64,000 bases of DNA from Pelodera strongyloides (GCA_036852015.1 JAANDG010000082.1:1-64000); one strand, 5' to 3'; shown: positions 52,160 to 62,533, counted from the stretch's first letter. The notes: a model not told the origin generated them from the sequence alone. Translations and numbers: made by a program.

Positions 52160-52443
52160 AGTTTGATTGCATGAACGAAAAATTGGGGTATTGGACGAGT
52201 GGTAATCAATTCTTTCCGGTTATGCACACCTAGCTGGTATTGTGGTTTATAACCCCCCAGGCAGTTGTGGTGCTATGCGCCCACTGTGTGTTGCAGGCGA
52301 GCCGTATAAGTCGCTAGCAAGAACGAAATTTGGGTGTGGGTGGCGGTAGTGTAGTGGTTAGCATACTGGACCGGTAATCCAGAGGTCGTGGGTTCGACCC
52401 CCACTCGTCCAATACCCCAATTTTTCGTTCATGCAATCAAACT
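52160..52443. mobile_element. Fold-back element with 43-bp perfect inverted repeats
   Basis: 52160-52202 and 52401-52443 are exact reverse complements (core GCATGAACGAAAAATTGGGG). The 12-base word CTTAACTCTTTT lies just outside at 52102-52113 and again at 52442-52453, as a target-site duplication would. The interior of 198 bp has no open frame but contains most of a tRNA-like sequence whose 3' end is part of the right arm. The arms are identical, so insertion or gene conversion looks recent. Confidence 0.85.
52340..52412 (+). tRNA. tRNA-Thr(GGT)-like sequence, probably tRNA-derived and not functional
   Basis: Seventy-three bases fit the cloverleaf from the D-arm to the T-arm. The D-stem is GTG/CAT, the anticodon stem CTGGA/TCCAG with loop CCGGTAA (anticodon GGT), the variable region AGGTC, and the T-stem GTGGG/CCCAC with loop TTCGACC. 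The internal promoter boxes are intact: A box TAGTGTAGTGG and B box GGTTCGACCCC. The acceptor stem is poor: the first two pairs are mismatched and two more are G-T. Starting three bases upstream gives a weakly paired seven-base stem instead. GGT is not the usual eukaryotic threonine anticodon. It lies in a fold-back element, so a tRNA-derived SINE-like origin is more likely than a working tRNA. Confidence 0.55.
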
Positions 52444-52600
52444 TAACTCTTTTATCGTTTTCCATGCTGATATCCAAGGACAAGAACGTAGCTGTGTTCC
52501 ACTTTTTCTTTCAGACCATATTGTAACAACGAATTTAGTATTAATATATTTATAATATTCAACGATATGAGCCGTACCCACTTATCTTTTTAAAGACGTC

Positions 52601-52696
52601 TACGGGTTGAGCCGCGAGCCGCTTTGTTATTAACGCGGCTCGCGACTCAATCCGTACAAGTTACTCGTTTGGAAGCGACTCGCGGCTCAACCCGTA
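52601..52696. repeat. Three-arm GC-rich hairpin cluster
   Basis: Left arm 52601-52622 (TACGGGTTGAGCCGCGAGCC...) is complementary to 52675-52696 (21 of 22) and also to 52635-52656 (20 of 22), so two alternative stems can form. The flanking sequence is AT-rich. It shares GACTCGCGGCTC-type words with the GAGTC-rich block at 62.7-63.5 kb. Confidence 0.8.
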
Positions 52697-53316
52697 CCCA
52701 CCCCCCTGTTAGAAAGGCGACTCGCAAAATGAGTCGCATTGACCCCCTAGGTCATACTATCAATAGAAATTAAAAAAAGGTGCAATTCGAGGTGAACCTA
52801 TTCCTTTAAGCACCATAAAACTATGTCGATTGATGTATAAAACAAGCAAAACGTCCTTCACAAGTATGGACCCCTTGTAATATTCGAATCTCGGTCAAGC
52901 ATTATAGCCTTCTGTGTTTGACATAACTAATATGCAAAGCATGCTCCATAATTGCGTTTCGATTTAGCTAAATCTAACTTCAAATTGAACGTGTTCCTAA
53001 ACTCTCAGCGCTGAGTTTTTTCTTTCAAAAATGAGTGAATAACAGAAACGGCGTTCCGAAAAGGGCGCTCAAGTATTAATGGTCTGTCTGATATGGAGCT
53101 AAAACTGCCGCAAATATACATGTATACAAAACTCTAACATGCGCGCCTCGATCTTTGCTTGCAGTGGCCTTAGACAGCCGAATGAAACAGTTTTGCAAAC
53201 AAAGAACAGAAGTCAACCATAATTGATGAACAAGAAAATAAATACAAATCAGAAGCAGAACCTCCTCAATTGCTGACTGTTGTGATTACATCACTTAGGG
53301 ATCAATATTATGCATT
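52697..53316. other. Intergenic, nothing recognised
   Basis: AT-rich; no gene, tRNA or clear repeat seen. Confidence 0.5.
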
Positions 53317-55089
53317 TTAACTGACCTTAGTTCCTGCGAACCACCCGATCCGGGCGTACTCCAGTTCGGGACCACTCTCTGCGGATGGACTAAACAGTTT
53401 CAGTTAAAGCTTGTCATATCAGAACCCAGAAAGATATCGTATCATTAAACAGCAGAAAGAGTGTATAACAAAATAAAAGTCTTACGCGGGCTTCCCGGAA
53501 CTGCGATCTTGATCCCCTAAACAAGCGCTCGAAGGGAACAACCTCGCTGCAAGACCAACCCTAAATAAAATGAACTGGAAAAGGCAAAAAGATTGCCTAA
53601 CATCAACACATAGGACACTTTTTTTGTGGAAGTTTGACACTTTCACATATTAGATCCAGTCTAAACCGCCGGAAGAGACTACAAGCAAACATGCATTTTT
53701 ACCAACAAAAAAAACGTACAATGTAGGTAACTCTCGCGATCCTATTTCTTGAGCTCTTCTTTACAATTGTTACCTCGTACAAGTCGCGTCCCCAATAGCA
53801 CAGACAGATAGCACCCCTCTAAAAAAACCGCATAATAGCTAGATTGTACATTCGTAACCATACGAATTAATAGCAAGATGCTAGAAGAATAATACACAGA
53901 GACAACTAGCATTATGATCATGTGTTCGATAAGCATAGAGCATGGGACGATGCTAAAGCTAAACATGATTTTCTTTCTTGTGAGATAGTTCCTTTAAAAC
54001 AGTGTTCGAAATTATCCTTAAAAGAAAACCTACACTAATAAATCGCTCATAGGGGGACGGCTCTTCTTCATCGTCTACATCAGAAAGATGGTCGCCAGGA
54101 ACGCTTATCTGCACTCTGGGCCGCTAAACGGAAATAAAACTTAGAAAACGCACAAAAACAGTCGGCTATAAATACAAAAACCAGGATAGTTGCACATCGC
54201 AATGACAACCCCCGCTAAAATAAGTTCAAATGCATCATTCCAGTCTCAAAAAGCTACTTACATTTCTTCGGCTGCAACGCGCTCCGCGAAGACAGGATCT
54301 CAGTGGCTGAAAAGAGAAAATCAGTATTGGTTGTGGCTGCCATGGTTACAATCAGAACATAGAATATCGCCGAGCGCGTTTCTTCCACACGACCGTAAAT
54401 AGGTAAATGAATAAAAACTAAAAAAAATACCTGTGCACGTCCGGATGGGACCTCCATCCTGCAAAGAAACTATTATGAACATTTTTTGGTTAGCAATACC
54501 ATAAATAAATCTTTTTATGAAGTAACGTATTAATGAAATAAAACGTTCACACTCTTAACGAAATGAAAAACATTCCCGCTTTTACACACAACAGAAAAGC
54601 TCCACACGATCATAAAGCTAAACAAAAAGAAAATTATGAATGTCAAGCGCACCCACTAAATAGAAAAAAGTTAAATAATTAATAGAAGGCAACACTGATA
54701 TGCCAAGCTAAAACACATCAAAGGCGCAGAGAACTTATTATGTTATAAGTATTTATTTAAGAAATAGTGATAGAAGAAAATAATTTGAGTGAAAAATAAA
54801 GAAAGTGTGCGATTACTTCCTTTTCAGTAAGAGCTGTGCGCGTGGTTCTCAAAAATATAAAACGTACGCAAGCTCCGCCAATTACGCGCGGTAAGGATCT
54901 ACGTCTTTTGTAAACAAACGTCCACTTTGCTTTTTTTCCTATTATTCTAAAAAGGAAATAAGAATGTGAGGACATAAAAGCGAAAGGTTGCATGTTTGTA
55001 CACAATATGGAAAAATTATGGATGCAGCGAAAGTAAATAAATTAACAAATGCTTACTTGAAAGGAATATGATCCATACTTTCTCTCCAT
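53317..55089 (-). CDS. Small multi-exon protein with acidic segment, unassigned
   Basis: Not recognised. Exon-like segments with good splice sites on the minus strand are 55106-55057, 54458-54431, 54306-54262, 54123-54034, 53560-53486 and 53389 to the stop at 53317-53319 or 53327-53329. From ATG at 55089 the first three read MERKYGSYSFQDGGPIRTCT, then ATEILSSRSALQPKK. The fourth carries QISVPGDHLSDVDDEEEPSP then YERFI, an acidic patch. The last segment reads PELEYARIGWFAGTK in one frame. The junction between the third and fourth segments is out of phase unless a small exon lies between them (candidate CGGGGGTT near 54215) or another start is used; two frames are possible in the last two exons. 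Exon boundaries are better supported than the exact protein. Confidence 0.42.
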
Positions 55090-55106
55090 TTGGGTGTGCC
55101 CGTCTG

Positions 55107-55108
55107 CT
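55107..55108 (-). promoter_or_regulatory. Splice acceptor 5' of the acidic-protein start
   Basis: On the minus strand GTTTTCAG ends here and the ATG at 55089 follows 17 bases later. This is either a leader-addition site or a normal internal acceptor if an upstream coding exon exists. Confidence 0.4.
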
Positions 55109-55112
55109 GAAA

Positions 55113-56234
55113 ACAATAACAGACATATAAACAATTCTAAAAAAACATGGAAACTAACACTTACCGATAAGTTTTACTGAGCGAACACGGCACGCAGATG
55201 AGGAAAACTATCTGTGCTTGTGATCGTTCGCCAAATTTACATTTTGATATGATCGAATGCTCGCTGCATCCTGTCTCACCGACTGACTCCCGTTGGCGGT
55301 ATTCAAAACCAACAGTAAAAGTAGAAATCAAAAAAACAAGTATTGTGGTTCACTGTTTGTACAACATACAAAGGGGTTTTATGTGCCGTAGCTTTTGTTT
55401 GATTCTTTGCCTTATATATCTATCACTAGTACAACAATGTGGCCTGCAACCTTGTAGTTATTTCATGCAGTTTCTACCAATGACTTCAGCAACTGATATA
55501 TCGATACATGCACATCGCGTTGTGCAGGTCTAATAAGTTACACTGTTGAGAAAGTTCCCTATATAAAAATACGCACGTTCTAAGTTATCTGCTGAATCTC
55601 TTCTGTCTACCTTAATAACGTGCAAAGAGTTACTCACTCAAATACAACACCGTTCTTGTTCGCCTGATGATTTAGCCAGCACCCACGAAGAGTTGACATG
55701 TCTACAGCTTGCGAGAGAGTTCCTAAATTTAATTCACAAGTGTTTAATCAACAAACAGAAATAACGGTTAACAATTCGTTAGAAGGATTCACAAACAAAA
55801 AACATGTAGATGTGTTTTTATTCAAGGAGTTGCCTACAACAACAGCTGCTAGTTAAGAACGATTTTACATGCAAAAATTGTTTTGTTACACAGAACCTTG
55901 TGCGATAATGCCGGGTTGTTTTGTGTTCTCTGAAATTTCTATCTATGTAATGCAAATGAAAATTTGGGAACCAACCTATCACATCTGCAGAAGACTGTTT
56001 GATGTGAGCACGTCCACGCGATTCAAGATAGGGATGATTGATTTTGTGGCTTTGAATCATCGTATGCTCAGGACTTCCCAACAAATACAGCTGATGGTTT
56101 TGGTGTGTGTTGGAACCAATGTGTTGAAAAATGAAGAATTTGTGAAACAGTGGATATGACGATGTATTCCAAATGCCCTTCATTACGTGACTGAAAGTGT
56201 GAATTATGTGGTTTAAGACCTAAATTATATATGT
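55113..56234. other. Intergenic, no gene recognised
   Basis: Short opposing open frames at 55198-55533 and 55818-56183 have no motif. A possible donor on the minus strand at 55165 is not connected to a convincing exon. Confidence 0.4.
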
Positions 56235-56419
56235 TATTATGCTCAGGTTCACTCATCGAGAAGGTATGTTCGGTTTCAGGAAACATCTTATGTGTTAATG
56301 AAGTATCTAATAAAAACGTCGCAAATTATTATGCTCAGGTTCACTCATCGAGAAGGTATGTTCGGTTTCAGGAAACATCTTATGTGTTAATGAAGTATCT
56401 AATAAAAACGTCGCAAATT
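56235..56419. repeat. 92-bp perfect tandem duplication
   Basis: The block starting TTATGCTCAGGTTCACTCAT is repeated 92 bases downstream without a visible mismatch, ending with GTCGCAAATT each time. Confidence 0.95.
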
Positions 56420-56566
56420 CTCGAAGTTGTAATTCTTCCAATAGCGTCATGTCGTGCATACTTTATTGGGTCCTGCAGCGGAGTCGCATACAGTAGTACT
56501 ACAAATAATGTCACAAACATGTTGCGTCTCATCGTCCTATTATTGGTAATAGCAGACGTATTTCAT

Positions 56567-56626
56567 ACGTGGTCAGTGAGAATAATACTTTATTGTACGT
56601 GGTCAGTGAGAATAATACTTTATTGT
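56567..56626. repeat. 30-bp perfect tandem duplication
   Basis: ACGTGGTCAGTGAGAATAAT with the next ten bases occurs twice in a row. CTTTATTG plus TCCTGCAGCGGAG after it also occurs near 56460. Confidence 0.95.
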
Positions 56627-56922
56627 GTCCTGCAGCGGAGAATTCGGTTAAGGTTGTATAATGAAAATAAGGATATGATTGTGCGCTCTGGTTTTTTCTA
56701 TGAACGCCATGGGCTAAGCTAACCATAAGAACTAAAACCGACATTCGGTCGTGAAAGTCTCCTGCCACCCCGGTCTCGGCATTATAATTATGATCGGCTG
56801 ATGACAATGTTTCCTCCCTTGTATTCGAACCTTTAGATACATACACATGCACCCTGCCTGCTCTCCTGGTTTCCTACTAGATGTGTGTACGTCTGAAATA
56901 CCTGCGGTCGCAAAGCGCTACT

Positions 56923-56975
56923 CTCTATTAGTCGAGCTTTTTAAAGGGACTCTATTAGTCGAGCTTTTTAAAGGT
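56923..56975. repeat. 27-bp tandem duplication
   Basis: CTATTAGTCGAGCTTTTTAA plus AGG appears at 56925 and again at 56952. Confidence 0.9.
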
Positions 56976-57423
56976 TACCGTTTTGACCCTTATGTATACT
57001 TTTTGTTTTTATTAACTGCACAGTATGAAAAACATAGTGTTGGAAAAAATCCGACTAAAAACTTTTTTTTTTCAGCGAGAAATTCATTGATTAAAAAAGT
57101 TGCGTCCGATCCAAGGTCCACAGTTAGCCATAGAAAACCAAATGTCCGCGAGGTATTCGACCGATTAATTAGTGGAATAACGTTTGCCGAGTCATCATCA
57201 GCACGGCCATAAGCTGGACAATTACGAGGGTTACGGTGCATATTGGTAATATACTACAGATTTGGGTAGCATGCTTGAGTTGTGTAGTATTCTTCAACTG
57301 TACAAACAATTTCTATGCAGGCATCACGTATATCGGTCACTTGTGGGTTCATGTCTGTTCTTTTTGAAGAGCAACTCTCAGGTTAATTTTAGAACGGACA
57401 AAAATTATTACTTCGATGGTTGC

Positions 57424-57453
57424 GTTGAGGTATTTCAGGTGAAATACCTCAAC
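57424..57453. repeat. 30-nt near-perfect palindrome
   Basis: GTTGAGGTATTTCA and TGAAATACCTCAAC are exact complements separated only by GG. Confidence 0.92.
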
Positions 57454-57523
57454 CTTTTTGGCTTTGTAGAAGGTGATGTTATTTCAGGCTCTTCCTTTCA
57501 ACATACACCTTATTAGTTTCGCT

Positions 57524-57543
57524 CACGGAGTGTTTTGAAGCAG
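57524..57543 (+). repeat. Dispersed 20-base word, copy 2
   Basis: CACGGAGTGTTTTGAAGCAG is identical to 49744-49763, and the flanks are also similar (TTAG..TTCG upstream). A partial copy (CACGGAGTGTT) is at 61959. It is probably the end of an old repeat family. Confidence 0.7.
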
Positions 57544-57685
57544 ATGTATAACTTTGCAGATGAATAACTTCTTAAACTTTCCACAATTTATAACGTTGCT
57601 CTTTTTGAAGTTATTCGCGGTAAAAATGTAGAATACCCCAGTGTAGTATACTACCCAAATCGGGAATATACTACCCCACAACAAA

Positions 57686-58433
57686 GGGGTAGTATTTTTT
57701 CGAAAAAAGATTCTGCACTACCCCTAAATGTAAAAATACTACCCCCAAGTTACGAGAGCTACCCCAGGTGATGGGGTAGAAAAATCGCAAAAATGGGGTA
57801 GCATATTCCCTAAAATGGGGTAGTCATGTAAAATGGGGGTAGCCAAGTAGTCCGATCACTGAGAGCCGATGAGTTGCGCGCCGCACCATTTCGGGAAACA
57901 AAATGCGCGCCGCAAAGGAATGGGAAACAAAATGCGCGCGGAATAGAAATGGCACGCAAAGTGTTTCCCGAAAAGGTGCGGAAACGGTGCGGAAATGGTA
58001 CCATTTCCGCACCTTTTCGGCAACGTTTTTGAAAGCGCTCGGCGGATATGCCGTAAGTGCAGTTGTTGTACTACTATTTTTCCGCATGCACTGGTCTCAC
58101 ATGTGTTGTGTGGCCGAGTGGTCTAAGGCGCTGTTTAGAAAAAGTACCTAACAAGACTGTTAGGTTCGAATCCAACAAGCTGCTTTCTTTTTGCGGTTGC
58201 TACTTTTCCCGCACCGTTTCCGCACCATTTCGGCAACGTTTTAGGGGTGTTTCCCGCAACAGTTTGGGGGTGTTTCCCCGCACCAAAACGGCAACCGGAG
58301 GCGTTGAAAAAACTTTTGCGGCGCGCATCAAATTCTTTTGCGGGAAACACCCCCAAACTGTTGCCGCGCGCAACTCTTGAGTTTCGTTGATCAGGTAAAC
58401 TTTTACAACACTACCCCGTTTTCGAAAAATACT
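57686..58433. mobile_element. Nested fold-back element with tRNA-Leu/Ser-like core
   Basis: The outer arms are GGGTAGTATTTTTTCGAAAA near 57686-57706 and its complement near 58411-58433. Inside are a GAGTTGCGCGC-type arm (57870 versus 58365), the palindrome GGTGCGGAAATGGTACC with its complement to its right (about 57975-58020), and a 26-base inverted pair, GCAACAGTTTGGGGGTGTTT... at 58256-58282 against 58338-58363. The left part, 57640-57845, repeats TACTACCCC or GGGGTAGT in both orientations about ten times. The element is much GC-richer than its surroundings. The overlapping open frames here mirror the palindromes and are not genes. Confidence 0.75.
58104..58184 (+). tRNA. tRNA-Leu/Ser-like pseudogene inside the fold-back
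   Basis: A box TGGCCGAGTGG (58111-58121) followed by TCTAAGGCGCT is typical of class II tRNAs (Leu or Ser). B box GGTTCGAATCC is at 58163-58173. Between them CCTAAC/GTTAGG forms a strong hairpin. The T-stem keeps only three of five pairs and the acceptor ends do not pair, so this is a tRNA-derived relic and not a working tRNA. The polymerase III boxes could still be active. Confidence 0.5.
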
Positions 58434-59670
58434 ACCAATATGTTCCTTAATAAAGCGTTTGACAACTTGTGTGATCTTTACGGGCGAGATATATTTTGTT
58501 CTACTCAACTATGCTTGAACCTTGTTACTTAACGAAACAAAGTGAATGAGAAAAAAGAACGTAAATCTCTAAACAGTTTGTCCGCTAAAATATTATTTTG
58601 TCTTCGTCACTTGTTTTGAAGCCAAACGGCTTCTAGTTCCTTATTTCTCGCTTTCCTTGAGAATGGGCTATCATTACTGCATTCTTTTTCTTACAGCAAC
58701 ACTTGCCACACGCACAAAGGACAAACCTCAATGGCTCTTGCAACATTAATGGAGCATGTGCTTTTGAGTACACCGTGCGTATACAATGCTTTAGCCTTGG
58801 GCTTGATTTCTTAGTACTTCTCTCATCCGCACTGATGCGACTGGGTAATTTTAAAAAAAAAAATGCAAAATCACATGTAGTTTGCTTGTGACACGCAGGT
58901 ACACTGCAGCTAGTGTCTATAACTGACGTCATAGCATTTCCGAGCGCGACGATGTACCCAAAGGGCCCTCACATGTTAGTTAGTCTTCTCTGCATCTCTG
59001 ATAATTCTCTTTCTCCCTGCTTCAACCCCCACACAGCTGTTCTTTTCACACGAAATGAGAATCTGGTACTAAAATGCATGTCCTGAAAAATTTGGAAGTA
59101 CATTCTACCTAAAAATGTTTTTCATTTAATATACAAAGCTATCCAAAATTACGTTTTCTGGTATTTTTCGCATCATTATGTTTACTTTTAACTAGTAGGA
59201 TAAGGTTGCTATTATTACGTCTGTTTTGATTCCCGATCTTTCAGTATTTGCAATAGTGTCTATTGTCTGGTTCAAACTATTTGTTTCTATTGAACAACTC
59301 AAGATTCTTATCTAATAAGAGTGCAGCGTGCATTGTGATACCCAAAAAAAACTAGGCTTGCCATTCTTTGAACTACGCTTGCATAACATACCTCACAAAG
59401 TGCCACACACATAGTATTCAACATTTCTCCATTTATGTTTTGTAATTTGTCCCCAAGTAACTGTTGTTAAATGCTTTAATAGATATTAGAAAATTCGTCA
59501 GTGTCACTGCAAACTGAATGTGTTCCTTTGTTAGTGTGTTCATGGAGTTGTTGAAAAGGCGCCAATTACATACTATTTTAGCACTTGTCTTGCAACACTG
59601 TCCACACAGGAATGATGCCATATATTTTTCATGTACAAAATCGTGCAGACTTTAACACACCATGAAAAAT
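58434..59670. other. Intergenic, nothing recognised
   Basis: AT-rich, with no conserved frame. Short complementary frames at 58633-58932 are not supported. Confidence 0.5.
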
Positions 59671-59690
59671 CTTTTCAGTATTTGATAAGC

Positions 59691-60154
59691 ATGCCTCGCT
59701 TCTTTGATTTCAAACAAATGCCCGAGGAAAGCCCTTTAGGTGAGTCTTTCTTTAAGAAAAAAAAAAACACACAAAGGCATTAATTTGTCGTGGTTGTGAA
59801 TCGTTGGAAGAGCGGGATATCATGGGAAGAAATCCTTGTTTGCAAGAATCTCAAAATTATTCGTGATCGGGGTGGGGCGAAAAAGGAATATGCAAATTAT
59901 TGGTAATTCAAAGAAAATGGGAGGTCCTCGAACACAGTTTCATGACGCAGAATAGAAACATCCCAAATAGGCATAAAATGCTGATCCTTGTGATGTACAG
60001 TCGTATTTATAGATTGAGAAGCTTATTTTATGTAATATTTCATCGTCTTTCAGAACTACCGTCTCCAGGTGAAAAAGGTGTACACCTGAATAACATCCGT
60101 CGGAGACTCATGGCACCTAATGGAGCTCCGCCATATCTTCTGCCGGGAAGAAGG
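59691..60154 (+). CDS. 5' part of an unassigned small protein (two exons)
   Basis: Exon 1 (59691-59739) reads MPRFFDFKQMPEESPL. Exon 2 (60054-60154) reads ELPSPGEKGVHLNNIRRRLM then APNGAPPYLLPGRR and ends at a strong GTAAGA donor in phase 0. The exons join in phase and have a clear GTGAGT donor and a CTTTCAG acceptor. CTTTTCAG ends at 59678, 13 bases before the ATG. The rest of the gene must lie downstream, but no further exon could be chosen with confidence; the open frame at 61019-61303 (Ser/Pro/Arg-rich) inside the direct duplication is a candidate. The fragment is proline- and arginine-rich and matches no family I recognise. Confidence 0.5.
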
Positions 60155-60516
60155 GTAAGAAGTAATTCTTATTTTGTGTAACACAGTCCGAAAACTGCAA
60201 CTGCATAACGAGTAGCGAGGGTGATAGAGTTTTTTTTACTAAAAAACAAACTAGTTGCGCTTGTCGTTTCCTCCCAAACATTGTTTTCTTTGTCGGTTGT
60301 ACCGAAATAAACGTAGCCGCCAAGGCTACAAGCAGATGACAGAATACACCTGTGCTTCCATACAAAATTAAAACATTATGATCGGAAACTCAAAATAGAA
60401 ACTGAATACGGGATTTTTTTTTGGATGATTCAAAATGCGTAATGATTTGCAAGCTTAATGATTTGGATATTCACTGGGTTCATGTTTACTCTGGAATTTT
60501 CCGCAGGAAATAAATG
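60155..60516. other. Probable intron or intergenic
   Basis: Follows the last donor of the two-exon gene; no exon was identified. Confidence 0.4.
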
Positions 60517-62533
60517 GAGACCAAATAATGACTTTTTTATCTAATTGTGAAGTCTCGGTTTTTCCCAAAGTACGCATATCCTACTAGCTTTCGTCTGTTC
60601 TTCTGATAAACTGTGAAGTCGTAACATACGAGTCCACTTCATCAATCTGTTCGCCATGCAGTGCGTGACAGTTTAACCGTCGATCACTTATTGTTATCTT
60701 CTTGTTCATGACTCAGGGAGATACTGATCAGTTTCGTTCTTCATAAGAAGTTACATCTGGGTACTGCGATTTAAGGATGGTTGCATATAAAGTTCTTCCG
60801 TTGCGTTTTTTTGGAACGCGGCGTATGTTCGATGACTTTCAGTGAGACCTTTGACGTCTTTGTAAAATAACTTTCCTAGAAGTCATGAACTTTTCATTCC
60901 AGTATTCGTTGCTAGCTGTAGCTAAGTATTTTAGCCACAAATATCCGATGAGGTTCGACGTTTACAATGCAACAATTGAGCGATCCTTTTAACTGTATTA
61001 ACAGAGCTTCTGAACTATATGTACTCATCAGCTGCATACACCATACGTATAGGGAACATTTTCAGGGTTGTTCCGAAAAAAATTCAGAAGGGTAATGGTT
61101 TCAAAAAAAGCTTGCTTTCTACTGCGCAACACACGGCAATACCGACAAACTATTATCCGAGACCTAGCAGAGATAAGCAGACATTGTACTTTTCAAGAGA
61201 CGCAGCACGAGTGCCACCTGCATTGCCAAGTTCAAGTCTGGGATCAACAGCCGGATGGCACAGTTCATTTCAGATCAAACTGTGCACATCGAAACCAATA
61301 TAGTGCGCATAATGTTATTTCATGCCAACATTCATTGGCTCCCTCCGTAGCATAATTTGTATATTAATGATTATTAGTCGTTATTGATCTCTTGCCGTTT
61401 GTCCCAAGCAAGGAGCTTTCTATCTTCAGTGACGGATAACTTTTTGAGCTCTTCTTTAGTGGATGTTGAATGCATAGAAAATAGCCATTTGCGTCTTATT
61501 ATTATTATTATATGTACAAAGTTGTTGAACAAATTTTCAACTGTGGTCCTAATCTCAAGACCATGTTAAATAGCGGACCCACAAGACTCCCTCTCTCTCT
61601 TTTCTGGTTGTCATTTCTATTTCGCTTCGTTTGCTGCAATGGTTAAACAGAAGACGTTCATAAAGAGAAAATATATTCATCACGCTGCGCCTATTTGATT
61701 TCATCCTGGGTGCATGCTTACTACTAAATTTTGCACCGTTCATAACTAGAGACCAAATAATGATTTTCAAGTGCACCGTCCATTTAAGGTCTAATTGTAA
61801 TGTTAAGATCTCTGATGTTTCCAAATTAAGCATATCCTCCTCGCCTTCATCCGTTCTTCCGATAGGTTAACAAACGGAAAGAAGGGACAACCGGCGCCAG
61901 TCCACTTCGTCAGTTTCACTTCGTCAATCGCTTTTTATGAGTGTTCTGTTTGGTGGCTCACGGAGTGTTGTAAGTACGGTTCCCTGGCGTTCTTCATAAG
62001 AAGCTATATCTGGGGACTGCGATGGAAGTTGTTCTTCCGCAGTGGTACGGTTCTTACAGTTTTGGGACATTTTCCGTTTTTCCTTGTCGAATTAATCAAT
62101 ATCTTCTCTTGTTTGTATTTTTAAACAGAAAGTTATCTAAACACGTTTCAATTCTAAATATCGTTTTATTTGTCACTAGCTGTAAGTGCTTTAGCCACAA
62201 AGATCCGATGAGGTTGACCGTGCAATGTAATACTTGAGCTATCATTTTCTCTTTATGAAAAGAACTTTTGAACTGCACGCACCTACCACCTGCATGCACC
62301 AAAGGGCGAATTTTCCTGATGGTTTTAAGAATAATTTAGAGGTAAAGGGGTAAAAACAAGCTGTGCCACACGTGCGGCGCTCCCGCAAAAAAAATGCTTT
62401 ATCCGAGTCCTGTCAGAGAGAACTAGAAACTTTACTTTTTAAGAGACGTAGCGCGTGCATTGCCCAGACTCAAGTCTGGAATCAACTTTTCCTGATAAAG
62501 CCGGATGGTAATAGTGCATTTGAGAGCAAACTG
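60517..62533 (+). repeat. Diverged direct duplication, period about 1232 bp
   Basis: 60517-61282 and 61749-62533 align along their length. Shared landmarks in the same order include GAGACCAAATAATGA, CATATCCT, GTCCACTTC, TTCTTCATAAGAAG, TTTAGCCACAAA.ATCCGATG, a TTATCCGAG run, AAGAGACG, AAGTCTGG and GCCGGATGG. Identity appears to be about 70 percent with many indels. Reading frames are not conserved between the copies, so these look like repeats and not paired genes. The spacer 61283-61748 has no gene. Confidence 0.8.

Larger units (their letters stand above)
56977..57685. other. Intergenic, repeat-bearing
   Basis: Holds the palindrome at 57424-57453 and the dispersed word at 57524-57543, both listed separately. 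Open frames at 57262-57516 and 56990-57241 lack motifs. Confidence 0.45.

Noticed and set aside
52340..52412. A normal working tRNA-Thr gene
   Set aside because: The acceptor stem is mismatched and the 3' end is shared with an inverted-repeat arm; the anticodon GGT is not the usual eukaryotic choice.
57810..58508. Overlapping open frames on both strands in the GC-rich block
   Set aside because: They mirror each other because the DNA is palindromic and low in stops; no motif.
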